From assembly GCA_016125165.1 (NCBI GenBank), contig WGMH01000012.1, positions 1-54,945 of the forward strand: a stretch of 54,945 nt of DNA, written 5' to 3'. This DNA comes from Alphaproteobacteria bacterium. GTDB lineage: Bacteria > Pseudomonadota > Alphaproteobacteria > Micropepsales > Micropepsaceae. The translations under genes and the position numbers were made by a program. The notes under the pieces were generated by a model that was given only the letters and a program-made list of their open reading frames with translations, made no database searches and was not told where the DNA came from. Positions 23,924-34,761 of the stretch are shown here, piece by piece (position 1 is the stretch's first letter; each line of letters starts with the position of its first letter).

Positions 23924-24496
23924 GTGACGCCGGAAGATGGCCTGCTGATTGTCTGGGCCTTGTGGGCTGCTTCATGGATTGGCGCATCCTTCTGGACCGT
24001 CGCAACCATCAAGCGGCCGGAGCTGCGCGAGGAAGTTCTCTATCGCGTTCTCACCTTGATCGGTTTTGTGTGCCTGTTCGGCGTCTACTGCTATCGCGGA
24101 CCGCTGAAGCTGTGGACATTTCCTGAAGACTTCCAATGGGTGGGCGTCATCGCGGGCGCGGGCTTCTGCCTGTTCGCGTGGTGGGCACGGATCCATCTGG
24201 GAACGTTGTGGTCCGGGCGGGTGACACGGAAGGTGGGGCACCGGGTCATTGATACCGGCCCCTACGGCCTCGTGCGCCATCCCATTTACACCGGCATTCT
24301 GGGCGCGGCGGTGATGCTGGCTGCCATCAAGGGGACGGTGATGGCGCTTGCCGGCGTCGTCTTCCTGATCGCGGGCTACTGGATCAAGGCCAAATTCGAG
24401 GAGCGGTTCCTGCGCGAGGAACTTGGCCCCGAGGATTATGACGCCTATCGCCGCAAGGTGCCGCTTCTGGTGCCCTTTGGGCCCAAAATGCCCTGA
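23924..24496 (+). CDS. ICMT-like isoprenylcysteine carboxyl methyltransferase-family protein
   Basis: A GTG start at 23924 gives 190 residues with about five membrane helices. The C-terminal part has the family signature YGLVRHPIYTGILG, followed by FEERFLREELGPEDYDAYRRKVP, which forms the SAM-binding part of the PEMT/ICMT fold. Bacterial members methylate unknown lipid or small acceptors in the membrane. The gene stands alone between serA and purA on the same strand. Confidence 0.8.
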   Translation: MTPEDGLLIVWALWAASWIGASFWTVATIKRPELREEVLYRVLTLIGFVCLFGVYCYRGPLKLWTFPEDFQWVGVIAGAGFCLFAWWARIHLGTLWSGRVTRKVGHRVIDTGPYGLVRHPIYTGILGAAVMLAAIKGTVMALAGVVFLIAGYWIKAKFEERFLREELGPEDYDAYRRKVPLLVPFGPKMP

Positions 24497-24580
24497 CATC
24501 CCCACCGCGATGACGCTATAAGTCGCCACCGTGCCTTGGCGGATTCGCCGTGGCGAACCATTCATCCAGGTACGGCAATC

Positions 24581-25876
24581 ATGAGCAACGTGGCCGTGAT
24601 CGGCGCCCAGTGGGGCGACGAAGGCAAAGGCAAGATCGTGGACTGGCTGAGCGCGCGGGCCGATGTGGTCGTGCGCTTTCAGGGCGGTCACAATGCGGGC
24701 CATACGCTCGTCATCAATGGCGTCACCTACAAGCTTTCGCTGCTGCCTTCGGGCGTGGTGCGCGAAGGCAAGCTTGCCGTCATCGGCAACGGCGTTGTGG
24801 TCGATCCCTGGGCGTTCCTCTCCGAAGTGGAGAAGCTGAAAGCGCAAGGCGTGCATGTGACGCCGGACAATCTCGTACTCGCAGAGAACGCCGTCCTGAT
24901 CCTGCCGCTACACCGCGACCTTGATGTGGCACGCGAGACCGCAAACTCCCTGCAGGCCATCGGCACGACCAAGCGTGGCATTGGCCCCGCCTACGAGGAC
25001 AAGGTCGGCCGCCGTGCGCTGCGCGTAATCGACCTGAAAGATCTGAAGGGTTTGCCCGCGAAGATTGATCGCCTTCTTGCCCATCACAACGCGCTTCGCC
25101 GTGGCAGCGGTCTTGAAGAAATCGAGACCGATGAGGTGCTGCGCGAACTTACCGATATCGCGCCGAAGATCGTGCCGTTCGCCGCTTCGGCGTGGCGCAC
25201 GCTCGACACCGCGCATCGCGACGGCAAACGCATTCTGTTCGAAGGCGCGCAGGCGGTTCTGCTCGACATCGATCACGGCACCTATCCCTATGTAACCTCA
25301 TCGAACACTGTTGCGGGACAAGCGGCGGCAGGTTCGGGTGTCGGTCCGCGCATCGTCGGCAACGTGCTCGGCATCGCGAAAGCTTACACGACACGCGTCG
25401 GCGAAGGCCCCTTTCCAACGGAATTGACCGATGCGATCGGCGAAACGCTTGGACAGCGCGGCGCGGAATTCGGCACCGTGACGGGCCGCAAGCGCCGCTG
25501 CGGCTGGTTCGATTCCGTGCTCGTGCGCCAGACGGTTGTGACCGGCGGTATCGACGGCATTGCGCTGACCAAGCTCGACGTTCTCGACGGCTTCGAAGAG
25601 ATCAAGCTCTGCGTCGCCTACATGCTCGACGGGGAGGAGATCGACTATTTGCCCGCAGACGCCAACGAACAGGCGCGTTGCGAACCGATCTATGAGACGC
25701 TCGAAGGCTGGCAGGAATCCACGCGCGGCGCACGCAGCTGGGCAGACCTTCCCGCGCAGGCCGTGAAGTACGTGCGCCGCGTGGAAGAGCTGATCGGCGC
25801 ACCCGTGACGCTGCTTTCCACGAGCCCCGAACGCGACGACACGATTCTGATGCGCGATCCGTTTCTGGATCGCTGA
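24581..25876 (+). CDS. purA: Adenylosuccinate synthetase PurA
   Basis: PurA joins IMP and aspartate using GTP, the first committed step to AMP. From the ATG at 24581 the protein has 431 residues, the family's usual length. The N-terminal [18 protein letters not shown] is the GTP-binding loop with the catalytic Asp, [11 protein letters not shown] follows, and [20 protein letters not shown] lies in the C-terminal half. The open frame begins at 24536 but the extra residues precede the conserved start. Confidence 0.96.
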   Translation: MSNVAVIGAQWGDEGKGKIVDWLSARADVVVRFQGGHNAGHTLVINGVTYKLSLLPSGVVREGKLAVIGNGVVVDPWAFLSEVEKLKAQGVHVTPDNLVLAENAVLILPLHRDLDVARETANSLQAIGTTKRGIGPAYEDKVGRRALRVIDLKDLKGLPAKIDRLLAHHNALRRGSGLEEIETDEVLRELTDIAPKIVPFAASAWRTLDTAHRDGKRILFEGAQAVLLDIDHGTYPYVTSSNTVAGQAAAGSGVGPRIVGNVLGIAKAYTTRVGEGPFPTELTDAIGETLGQRGAEFGTVTGRKRRCGWFDSVLVRQTVVTGGIDGIALTKLDVLDGFEEIKLCVAYMLDGEEIDYLPADANEQARCEPIYETLEGWQESTRGARSWADLPAQAVKYVRRVEELIGAPVTLLSTSPERDDTILMRDPFLDR

Positions 25877-25949
25877 ACCCCACGCTTTCGCTACGGCAAC
25901 GCCCGCGCCCTTGCCAAGGCGCGCGCGATGGCGTCAGCATTGCGCTTAA

Positions 25950-26966
<1,017 letters not shown>

Positions 26967-27275
26967 GCGCTCGACATATTCGGTGACATATCTGCGGCGC
27001 GCTGGCGGAAAGAGCGGTTTTGCCGCCTCCACCAGCGCGTGGCATTCGCGGATATAGGCGCGCACATCCCGCCGGAGCTCCCGCATCTCGCGCGTGCGGC
27101 TTCCATGCTTCACAGCGTTGGTATTGCCGTATGGAGCCCCCACCCGCCGCTTGCGTGGAATACCGGCATAGGGGGAGGGTCCATAGAATTTGGACAAACA
27201 ATTATCTTGCGCCAGGCGGGCGCAGTCTGGCCGGGCAGCGGCAACGTTCTGAGAAGATTCGGTTTCGGACAACAT
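26967..27275 (-). pseudogene. Decayed GAPxGNxNAxKHG-type small gene, no own stop
   Basis: On the minus strand from an ATG at 27275 the frame encodes a protein with RRVGAPYGNTNAVKHG, then SRTREMRELRRDVRAYIREC, clearly related to the protein at 18813-19169. No stop follows at the expected length; the frame continues antisense through the nitronate monooxygenase gene. Upstream, TTTCCTATTTATTC resembles the LexA-like box of the intact relative but is one base short and has lost both G residues. I read it as a remnant whose 3' end is gone; a short functional protein cannot be excluded. Confidence 0.5.
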
Positions 27276-27469
27276 TCCGCACAAATGGGAATAAATAGGA
27301 AATATTTCAATAGACGCCGGAAGTATTATGCCGTTCCTAAAGATGCGAGGGGTCTTGGCATGCGTTAATATCCAAGTCGCCAGCTCAACAATTCCCACAT
27401 CTGGCGCTTGAGAGACCTCCGAGGCAGTCAACAAGACCCTGTCCGCGCTCCCGCACAAAGGAGACGCGC

Positions 27470-27678
27470 ATGCCTCTATATCGAATCTGTTCAAGCGCTC
27501 CGGAAGGGGCCCCCACGGCTTTGCTCGAAATTGCATGCCGGGACGATCTGGCGCCCTCGCCGCCGGCGAAAAACTCGCGGCGATCAGCGAAGTCGAAGTC
27601 TGGGACGGCGAGCGTCTGGTTGCGCGCGTGAAGCTGGGCAACGAACTGCTCGAAACCGATGATCCGCAATCTCTCTGA
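27470..27678 (+). pseudogene. Small conserved protein gene with a single-base frameshift
   Basis: AAAGGAGA six bases upstream is a strong ribosome-binding site for the ATG at 27470. The first frame reads MPLYRICSSAPEGAP up to CRDDL. After about 27553 the sense-looking protein continues one frame over as GALAAGEKLAAISEVEVWDG and LVARVKLGNELLETDDPQSL with a stop at 27676-27678. Restoring one base near CTGGCGCC would give a 69-residue protein. Without it translation ends early near 27625. A true mutation or a sequence error are both possible. No function is known. Confidence 0.55.
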
Positions 27679-27751
27679 GTGATGCCCCGCGGGATGACTT
27701 TGAGCGCCGCTGCTGGCATGGATTGACGCCCCGCATCGGAAAACCCGCGCC

Positions 27752-28258
27752 ATGACATCACGACCGGAACGCATCGCAAGCTGCTCCTGCGGCAAGGTGC
27801 AGTTCAAAGCCGTGGGCGAGCCCATTGTGAGCGCGATGTGCTACTGCGCCGATTGTCAGGCGGGTGGTGCGCAGCTTGAAGCGGCGGGCGCGCGCGCTGA
27901 TTTTCGCGACGCGCATGGCGGCACCTGGTATCTCACCTATCGCAATGACCGTGTCGCCTGTGTCAAAGGCGAGGAATATCTGCGCGGCTTCAAGCTCAGC
28001 GATGACGCGCCGACAACCCGCACCATGACGACATGCTGCAACAGCGCGATGTGCCTGAAATTCGGGCCGGGCTGGTGGACATCCATGTTCCGTGTGCGCT
28101 TCGGCGATGACGCGCCGCCGCTTCAATCGCGCAACAATGTGCGCGCCGTGACGGATCGCAACGACTTTCCCGCAGACGTTCCGGTTTATGACCGCTTTCC
28201 GATGTCTCTGTTCGCGAAGTTGATGGGCGCGCGGATCGCGATGATGTTTGGCGTCTAG
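27752..28258 (+). CDS. GFA-like zinc-binding protein
   Basis: The 168-residue protein has the cysteine pattern of the glutathione-dependent formaldehyde-activating (GFA)/CENP-V fold: CSCGKVQF near residue 12, CYCADCQAGG near residue 31, and later TTCCNSAMCL. These cysteines bind structural and catalytic zinc. Members are rarely true formaldehyde enzymes, and the substrate is unknown. Its stop overlaps that of the convergent thiD gene by 4 bp. Confidence 0.75.
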   Translation: MTSRPERIASCSCGKVQFKAVGEPIVSAMCYCADCQAGGAQLEAAGARADFRDAHGGTWYLTYRNDRVACVKGEEYLRGFKLSDDAPTTRTMTTCCNSAMCLKFGPGWWTSMFRVRFGDDAPPLQSRNNVRAVTDRNDFPADVPVYDRFPMSLFAKLMGARIAMMFGV

Positions 28259-29046
28259 CGCGCGAAATGATTGAGCGGACCGTGGCCCTTGCCAAGGCCG
28301 GGCGCGGTTTCGATGGCGTGCTGCACATATTCGCGCGCGCGGCCGATGGCGAGCGGAAGCGACAGCCCCTCTGCCAGACCGCAGGCAATAGCCGTGGAGA
28401 GCGTGCAGCCGGTGCCATGGGTGTGGCGCGTTTTGACGCGCGGGAACGAGAGAATTTCGCTGCCGCGTTCCCACACGAGCATGTCGCGGATGAGGCCGGT
28501 GCGGGCATGCCCGCCCTTGATGAACGCCGCCTTTGCGCCGAGGTCGCGCAGGATGTTGCCGGCGCGGAACATCTCCTTGTTGTTCGCACTTTTCATGCCT
28601 GCGAGAATCTTCCCTTCGGGAATGTTCGGCGTGACCAGCGTCGCGAGCGGAAAAAGCTCGCGCTTCATCGTTTCAATGGCGGATTTGGGCAGAAGCACGT
28701 CGCCGCTGGTGGCGACCATCACAGGATCAAGCACGACGGGAATGTTGCGTGCGCGCTTCTTTGCAAGCTCCCCCGCGACCGCGCGGATGATGGCGGCGGA
28801 GCCGAGCATGCCGATCTTGATCGCATCGGCGCCGATATCCGAAAGGCAGGCTTCGATCTGCTGCGCCACGATCTTGGGCGATGCGAGCTGAATGGCCGAG
28901 ACGCCGCGCGTGTTCTGCGCCGTGATGGCGGTGACCGCCGTCATGGCATAAACGCCGAACGCGCTGGCGGTCTTGATGTCGGCCTGTATGCCTGCGCCGC
29001 CGCCCGAATCCGAACCAGCAATGATGAGAAGGCGCCTGACGGTCAC
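28255..29046 (-). CDS. thiD: Hydroxymethylpyrimidine/phosphomethylpyrimidine kinase ThiD
   Basis: ThiD phosphorylates HMP and HMP-P to HMP-PP for thiamine synthesis. The 263-residue ribokinase-fold protein shows [17 protein letters not shown] at the start, [14 protein letters not shown] in the middle, and the C-terminal [17 protein letters not shown] with the GTGC anion hole and catalytic region. The start overlaps the glmM stop by 4 bp (ATGA), so it is the last gene of the glmM operon. Confidence 0.93.
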   Translation of the reverse strand: MTVRRLLIIAGSDSGGGAGIQADIKTASAFGVYAMTAVTAITAQNTRGVSAIQLASPKIVAQQIEACLSDIGADAIKIGMLGSAAIIRAVAGELAKKRARNIPVVLDPVMVATSGDVLLPKSAIETMKRELFPLATLVTPNIPEGKILAGMKSANNKEMFRAGNILRDLGAKAAFIKGGHARTGLIRDMLVWERGSEILSFPRVKTRHTHGTGCTLSTAIACGLAEGLSLPLAIGRAREYVQHAIETAPGLGKGHGPLNHFAR

Positions 29047-30392
29047 ACGGCCACCGCGCGGATGGAATCCACGATATCGCGGACGACGGCCCGCACTTCG
29101 CCTTCGTCCTGACCTTCGGCCATCACCCGAATGACCGGCTCAGTGCCGGACTTGCGCACGATGATGCGACCCGAACCGTTCAGGCGCTGTTCGCACGCCT
29201 TGATCTGTGAAGTGACTTTTTCGTTTTCCAGCGGCGAGGCATCGCGTGCGAAACGCACATTCTCCAAAATCTGCGGGAACGGCTCATAGAGATGCGCCGC
29301 TTCGCTGGCCGGTTTGCCACCTTCGGCCAGCACCGCCAGCACCTGCAGCGCCGAGATCAGGCCATCGCCCGTGGAAACGAAATCCGAAAGGATGATGTGA
29401 CCGGACTGCTCGCCGCCCAGATTGAAGCCGCCCTTTTTCATCTGTTCGAGCACATAGCGATCGCCCACTGCAGCGCGCGCCAGTTTGAGATTCATGCCCT
29501 TCAGATACTGCTCAAGGCCCATGTTCGACATCACCGTGCCGACCACGCCGCCGCCCTTCAGATCGCCCGTGGCAGACCATGAGCGCGCGATGAGCGCAAG
29601 GATCTGATCTCCATCGATGATGCGGCCACGTTCGTCGGCCATCACCACGCGATCGGCATCGCCATCGAGCGCAATGCCGAAATCGGCGCGCATCTCGCGC
29701 ACCTTTGCCGACATGGCGGCGGGGGACGTTGATCCGCAATCCTGATTGATGTTGAAGCCATCGGGCTTGTCGCCCAGCGTGAAGACTTCCGCGCCAAGCT
29801 CCCACAAGACGGCGGGAGCAACCTTGTAGGCCGCACCATTGGCGCAATCGATCACGATGCGCATGCCATCGAGGCGCAGGTTGCGCGGAAAGGTGCGCTT
29901 GGCGAATTCGATGTAGCGGGCCTGACTGTCATCCACGCGCTTGGCGCGGCCAAGGCGCGCGGGCGGCACGAGACCCTTCTCAATGCCGTTTTCCATATAG
30001 GCTTCGATCTGCCGCTCGGCTTCATCGGAGAGCTTTTGCCCGTCGGGCCCGAACAGCTTGAGGCCGTTGTCATGGAAGGGGTTGTGCGAGGCGGAGATCA
30101 TCACGCCCATGTCCGCCCGCAGCGAGCGCGTGAGCATGGCGACTGCCGGCGTGGGAACGGGGCCGAACTGGAACACATCCATGCCCACCGAGGTGAAACC
30201 CGCGACGAGCGCGGACTCGATCATGTAGCCGGAGAGGCGCGTGTCCTTGCCGATCACCACGCGGTGACGGTGTTCGCCGCGCGTGAAGAGGCGGCCCGCG
30301 GCCATGCCCACCTTCATCACCACCTCTGGTGTGATGGGATAGGAATTGGCCGGTCCACGCACGCCATCGGTGCCGAAAAGCTTGCGCGTCAT
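29043..30392 (-). CDS. glmM: Phosphoglucosamine mutase GlmM
   Basis: GlmM interconverts glucosamine-6-phosphate and glucosamine-1-phosphate for UDP-GlcNAc, needed for peptidoglycan and LPS. The 449-residue protein has [10 protein letters not shown] at the N-terminus, the phosphoserine loop [15 protein letters not shown] (about residues 97-111), the metal loop DGDADRV and the C-terminal phosphate-binding [13 protein letters not shown]. It lies downstream of folP, 109 bp away, and is coupled to thiD. The order folP-glmM matches the flank seen beside mobile sul2 genes. Confidence 0.96.
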   Translation of the reverse strand: MTRKLFGTDGVRGPANSYPITPEVVMKVGMAAGRLFTRGEHRHRVVIGKDTRLSGYMIESALVAGFTSVGMDVFQFGPVPTPAVAMLTRSLRADMGVMISASHNPFHDNGLKLFGPDGQKLSDEAERQIEAYMENGIEKGLVPPARLGRAKRVDDSQARYIEFAKRTFPRNLRLDGMRIVIDCANGAAYKVAPAVLWELGAEVFTLGDKPDGFNINQDCGSTSPAAMSAKVREMRADFGIALDGDADRVVMADERGRIIDGDQILALIARSWSATGDLKGGGVVGTVMSNMGLEQYLKGMNLKLARAAVGDRYVLEQMKKGGFNLGGEQSGHIILSDFVSTGDGLISALQVLAVLAEGGKPASEAAHLYEPFPQILENVRFARDASPLENEKVTSQIKACEQRLNGSGRIIVRKSGTEPVIRVMAEGQDEGEVRAVVRDIVDSIRAVAV

Positions 30393-30501
30393 GCAGAATG
30401 CCCCCTTGAGCTGGCCGGGTTTTAGCCTTGCACGCCGATACTAGCAGATCGGTTCACGCGGCGGCGAGGCTGGTTGGCATCACGGTGAATGCCGAGGTGT
30501 T

Positions 30502-31311
30502 TCAGTCCGCTGTTTCCGGTTCCAGCGCCGCATGGACGGCCAATGCGTCCTTCAGGGCCGCCGGATCGTGGGTGCGGATATAGTCTGCCCCGTGCCGGAA
30601 AGCGAACAATTCCGCCGCAAGACTGGCCGGGCCCGATTCCGCGGCCGGCCGGCCCGTGATGGTCCTGAGGAAGGACTTGCGTGACACCGATATCAGTAGC
30701 GGCAGGCCGAAGCGGGCCTTCAATTCCGGCAGGCGGCGCAGGACCGTGAACGAGGTTTGCGGATCGGTGCCCAGAAAAAAGCCCATGCCCGGATCGAGCA
30801 CCAGCCGCTCGCGTGCCACGCCCGCCTTCGTGAGCGCAGCGATGCGGGTTTCGAAGAACGTCACGATGCGCTCGAAGATTTCCGCTGGTGGCACATGGAT
30901 GCGCGTGGCGGGCCCGCGCCCCTGCACCGAATGCATCACGATCAGCCGCGCATCCGACGCGGCAAGTTCGGGATAGAGTTCCTCGTTCGCAAACCCTTCG
31001 ATGTCGTTCAGCCAGGCGACGTTCTGCTTCAGCGCCCAGCGCTGCACCGGCAGGGAGAAAGTGTCGATAGAGAGCGACGCGCCTTCGCGCTGCATGACTT
31101 CGACGATGGGCGCAAGCCGCGCGATCTCCACATCCGGCGCGACGCCCTCGGAAGTGGGATTGGAAGATGCCGCGCCGAGATCGAGCACATCCGCGCCCAG
31201 CGCGATCAGTTCACGCGCACGCGCAAGCGCCGCATCGGGCGCGAGGTATTTGCCGCCATCGGAAAAGGAATCCGGCGTGATGTTGAGAATGGCGAAGATG
31301 GTCATTGGCAT
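30502..31311 (-). CDS. folP: Dihydropteroate synthase FolP of the Sul-like type
   Basis: DHPS condenses p-aminobenzoate with dihydropterin pyrophosphate to make dihydropteroate, and sulfonamides mimic its pABA substrate. Starting at ATG 31311 or 31305 the protein has about 269 residues. It shows LNITPDSFSDGG, LDPGMGFFLG and SVSRKSFLRTITG. These and SDGGKYLAPDAALARAREL, GAASSNP, LNDIEGF and PASLAAELFAF read much more like Sul1/Sul2 than like ordinary FolP. The DPGMGFFLG loop is two residues longer than DPGFGFGK of E. coli FolP. The gene sits at the chromosomal folP place between ftsH and glmM, so it is native. Resistance is plausible but untested. Confidence 0.9.
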   Translation of the reverse strand: MPMTIFAILNITPDSFSDGGKYLAPDAALARARELIALGADVLDLGAASSNPTSEGVAPDVEIARLAPIVEVMQREGASLSIDTFSLPVQRWALKQNVAWLNDIEGFANEELYPELAASDARLIVMHSVQGRGPATRIHVPPAEIFERIVTFFETRIAALTKAGVARERLVLDPGMGFFLGTDPQTSFTVLRRLPELKARFGLPLLISVSRKSFLRTITGRPAAESGPASLAAELFAFRHGADYIRTHDPAALKDALAVHAALEPETAD

Positions 31312-31324
31312 TCGTGCAAATGAA

Positions 31325-31350
31325 GAAGGGGAGGCTTTCGCCTCCCCTTC
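31325..31350 (-). terminator. Hairpin between ftsH and folP
   Basis: An 11-bp perfect stem (GAAGGGGAGGC with GCCTCCCCTTC, four-base loop) lies 24 bp after the ftsH stop and 14 bp before the folP start. Only a short T-rich stretch follows on the minus strand, so it may end ftsH transcripts partly and leave some read-through into folP. Confidence 0.55.
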
Positions 31351-31373
31351 TACATCATTCGCCAGCAATTGCG

Positions 31374-33302
31374 TTACGTGCCCGGCTGCGGCTCGGGCGA
31401 GACGGGGCCGATGTTTCCGCCGCGCGGGCGGCCCGTGGAGGGGACGCTCGAGACAGGGCGCGGCTCGGAGGGCGGCGGCTCATCGAACGGCTCGCGCACC
31501 GGGCGGATACCATTCAGGAGCTGGTTCACTTCATCGCCGGACAGCGTTTCGTATTCCAGAAGACCCTTGGCGAGGGTTTCCAGATCGTCGTGATGATCGG
31601 TGAGGATCTTGCGCGCGGCCTGCTCGGCATCTTCGATGAGCTGACGCACTTCGCTGTCGATCAGGCGCGCGGTTTCTTCCGACATGTTGTTGGACTGCGC
31701 GACCGAGTGGCCGAGGAACACTTCCTGCTCATTGGAACGATAGCGCACACGGCCGAGCTTCTCGCTCATGCCCCATTCCATCACCATCGAACGGGCCATG
31801 CGGGTGGCCTGCTGGATGTCGCTGGAGGCGCCTGTGGTCACGTTCTCCGGACCGAAGGTGATCACTTCGGCCTCGCGGCCACCGAACATCGAAGCGAGTT
31901 TCGAGATGCAGTATTGACGCGTGAGGCTGAGACGATCCTGCTCCGGCAGGTTCATGGTCACGCCAAGCGCGCGGCCACGCGGGATGATCGTGACCTTGTG
32001 CAGCGGATCGTGCTGCGGCATGTGCATGCCGACCAGCGCATGACCGGCTTCGTGATAGGCGGTCAGTTTCTTCTCTTCATCGGTCATGGCCATGGAGCGG
32101 CGTTCCGCACCCATCATGACCTTGTCCTTCGCGTCTTCGAGTTCGCTGCGGCCAACAACGCGCTTGCCGCGGCGCGCCGCAAGCAATGCCGCTTCGTTGA
32201 CGAGGTTGGCGAGATCGGCGCCAGAGAAGCCGGGCGTGCCGCGCGCGATGGTGCGCGGATCGACATCGGAGGACAGCGGCACCTTGCGAAGATGCACGCG
32301 GAGAATCTTTTCGCGACCGCCGAGATCGGGATTGGGCACGACCACATGACGGTCGAAACGGCCCGGACGCAGCAGCGCCGGATCCAGCACGTCGGGACGG
32401 TTGGTGGCGGCGATGAGGATGACGCCCTCGTTCGCTTCGAAGCCATCCATCTCGACGAGCAACTGGTTCAAGGTCTGCTCGCGTTCGTCGTTACCGCCGC
32501 CGAGACCGGCGCCGCGATGACGGCCCACGGCATCGATTTCGTCGATGAAGACGATGCAAGGCGCGTTCTTCTTCGCCTGCTCGAACATATCGCGCACGCG
32601 CGATGCGCCGACACCGACGAACATTTCGACGAAGTCCGAACCGGAAATCGTGAAGAACGGCACGTTGGCTTCACCGGCGATGGAACGGGCAAGCAGGGTC
32701 TTGCCGGTGCCCGGAGGGCCTACGAGCAACACGCCCTTGGGGATGCGCCCACCAAGGCGCTGGAATTTCTGCGGGTCTTTCAGGAACTCGACGATTTCCT
32801 TCAGCTCTTCCTTCGCTTCATCGACACCGGCGACGTCTTCAAAGGTGACGCGGCCCGTGCGTTCGGTGAGCAGTTTGGCGCGCGACTTGCCGAAGCCCAT
32901 GGCCTTGCCGCTGCCGCCCTGAAGCTGGCGCATGAAGAAAATCCACACTGCGATGAGAAGCAGCATGGGCGCGAGATTGATGAGGATGGACACCAGCGAA
33001 GGCATGCCGTCATCGGCGGGCGTGAACACCACCTGGACGTTGTGATCCATCATGCGCTGGGTGAACTGGGAATCGATCGGTCCGCGCGTCGCGAACTGCT
33101 GGCCGTTGGTGTAGCTGCCGGTGATCTTGTCACCCTGCACGTCCACGCTTTTGACCGTGTTCTGCGCGATCTGCTGATTGAACTGCGTAAAGGTGATCGC
33201 ATTTGTGTTCTTCTGCGAGCTGGTGCCCGAAAACAGATTGAACAGCGCCACCAGAAGGACGGCGATTACGACCCAAAGACCCAGATTGCGCAGATTGTTC
33301 AC
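31374..33302 (-). CDS. ftsH: ATP-dependent zinc metalloprotease FtsH
   Basis: FtsH is the membrane AAA+ protease that removes misassembled membrane proteins and regulatory proteins such as RpoH and LpxC. The 642-residue protein starts at a GTG (GGAAAGAAG upstream). It has two N-terminal helices (residues about 5-25 and 105-124), the Walker [10 protein letters not shown] (about 194-202), Walker [14 protein letters not shown], the second region of homology [20 protein letters not shown], and the zinc site HEAGH (about 422-426). A proline-rich C-terminus follows. It is downstream of tilS, the typical order in the class. Confidence 0.97.
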   Translation of the reverse strand: MNNLRNLGLWVVIAVLLVALFNLFSGTSSQKNTNAITFTQFNQQIAQNTVKSVDVQGDKITGSYTNGQQFATRGPIDSQFTQRMMDHNVQVVFTPADDGMPSLVSILINLAPMLLLIAVWIFFMRQLQGGSGKAMGFGKSRAKLLTERTGRVTFEDVAGVDEAKEELKEIVEFLKDPQKFQRLGGRIPKGVLLVGPPGTGKTLLARSIAGEANVPFFTISGSDFVEMFVGVGASRVRDMFEQAKKNAPCIVFIDEIDAVGRHRGAGLGGGNDEREQTLNQLLVEMDGFEANEGVILIAATNRPDVLDPALLRPGRFDRHVVVPNPDLGGREKILRVHLRKVPLSSDVDPRTIARGTPGFSGADLANLVNEAALLAARRGKRVVGRSELEDAKDKVMMGAERRSMAMTDEEKKLTAYHEAGHALVGMHMPQHDPLHKVTIIPRGRALGVTMNLPEQDRLSLTRQYCISKLASMFGGREAEVITFGPENVTTGASSDIQQATRMARSMVMEWGMSEKLGRVRYRSNEQEVFLGHSVAQSNNMSEETARLIDSEVRQLIEDAEQAARKILTDHHDDLETLAKGLLEYETLSGDEVNQLLNGIRPVREPFDEPPPSEPRPVSSVPSTGRPRGGNIGPVSPEPQPGT

Positions 33303-33501
33303 GGTGCTTCTTTCCTGCGGCTCGCCGTTAATGCCGCCAGAGCCAAGGCGCGGCGGACCGTCCGCCGACTTACGTATGTAGGCATGACTATACCGGGTTG
33401 CCAGCCATCAAAACGTTAAGAAATTTGAGACTTCCGGGCAACGCACGGCTGGCTCAAACCTTAACGAAAAGGCCGCATGCGCGGTTCCGCCTCAGCCCGG
33501 T

Positions 33502-34761
33502 TCAGGACCGCGCCGAACGGGCCGGTTCCGGCGCGACAACCAGGGTGGCAGAACCGAAATATGCCTGCGCCTTGGCCGCCGGCGCCACCCGGCAGCCATG
33601 AAGGGTGGCCCCGCCCCCCAGGGTTCCACCAACAATGGCGTCAAAAAGGCGTTCAAGGCTTTCAAAGCGGGGGCGATAGGCCTCGCCCGAGACGCGCGAT
33701 AAAACCTCCGCCAATACACGAAGCCCCACTTCCCGCATGGCCATTTTGAGGCGAAGCGGATCGACAAAAGCCTGCTGGTCTTCCAGTCGCACCGCCCGGC
33801 GGAACAGATCACCCGTTACCTCTTCGAGCGCCGCGCGCGCCCGGCCCAGATGCGCGGCGGCATCAGCGATGCGCGGTACCGTCAGACCGAGGTCTTCGAG
33901 CGCCGGCCACGCCGCGCGCAATCTGCTGCGGGCAAAACGGGGATCCGCGTTCATCGGGTCTTCAATCCAGTCTTGCCCTCGCTTCTTGAGGAAGGCGCGC
34001 AAATCCATGCGGCGAAATTCGAGCAGCGGGCGGACAACGCAAAGCTCCGCGTAGCCGGCGAGCGGAAAAGCTGCGACGGTGCGCATGGCCGAAAGCCCAT
34101 CGAGGCCGCTGCCGCGCGCCAATCGGAGCAAAAAGGTTTCGGCCTGATCATCTTCGGTGTGAGCGACGTAATGTCCTGTCACACCCCGCTCCCGGCACCA
34201 TGCGCCCATGAGGGCGTAACGGGCATTGCGCGCTTCCGCTTCAATGTCCGCTTTCGGCTTTGCCCCTTCCCAGGACAGGACATGGGATTCTAGACCTGCG
34301 GCGCGCGCGGCTTTCATCACCCGTTTTGCATCGTCGCCCGAGTCTTTGCGCAAGCCATGATCGACGCTGAGCACAACAGGCGCGGACACGCCCCTGGCCT
34401 GCGCCCAATCAGCCAGCAGATGCATGAGCGCCATGGAATCTGCGCCACCAGACACACCGATGGCGCCCGGCCATGGCGCTCCGCCTTCGACAAGGCGGTC
34501 CATTGCGGCGGCAAAGCCTTCAAGCGCCGCGCCATTTCCCGCAGCGCCGGGCTTCGGCGACGGAGCCCTGGCGGCCCCAGGCTTTGGTGCCGCGTTCCTT
34601 GCAGTTGGCTTCTTGGCCGGGGCCCTGGTTGCTGGCGGCGCCTTGGCGGACACCGCCTTTTTCTGCTGCGCGGACTTACTTGCAGGAGGCTTTGCGGGTT
34701 GCCGTGGCTTTGGCGAGGATCGTTTTTGAGGCGTTCGGATATTTTTGGGGGAGCGCGCCAA
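33502..34761 (-). CDS. tilS: tRNA(Ile)-lysidine synthetase TilS with basic N-terminal extension
   Basis: TilS attaches lysine to C34 of tRNA-Ile(CAU) so that it reads AUA. The catalytic domain has the PP-loop GVSGGADSMALMHL, then VDHGLRKDS and HTEDDQAETFLLRLARGSGLDGL. The 419-residue frame from 34761 begins with about 80 residues very rich in Lys, Ala and Pro (RAPAKKPTARNAAPKPGAAR), like a histone H1 tail, and overlaps the upstream cpoB gene by 86 bp. A GTG at 34653, after the cpoB stop, would shorten the tail by 36 residues. The real start is open. Confidence 0.87.
   Translation of the reverse strand: MARSPKNIRTPQKRSSPKPRQPAKPPASKSAQQKKAVSAKAPPATRAPAKKPTARNAAPKPGAARAPSPKPGAAGNGAALEGFAAAMDRLVEGGAPWPGAIGVSGGADSMALMHLLADWAQARGVSAPVVLSVDHGLRKDSGDDAKRVMKAARAAGLESHVLSWEGAKPKADIEAEARNARYALMGAWCRERGVTGHYVAHTEDDQAETFLLRLARGSGLDGLSAMRTVAAFPLAGYAELCVVRPLLEFRRMDLRAFLKKRGQDWIEDPMNADPRFARSRLRAAWPALEDLGLTVPRIADAAAHLGRARAALEEVTGDLFRRAVRLEDQQAFVDPLRLKMAMREVGLRVLAEVLSRVSGEAYRPRFESLERLFDAIVGGTLGGGATLHGCRVAPAAKAQAYFGSATLVVAPEPARSARS

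Noticed and set aside
31305..33419. 704-codon plus-strand open frame
   Set aside because: It is the antisense of ftsH, whose AAA+ and HEAGH motifs are unambiguous.
33380..33420. Possible ftsH heat-shock promoter
   Set aside because: TATAGT is present on the minus strand, but no -35 element at correct spacing and no sigma-32 consensus could be matched by eye.
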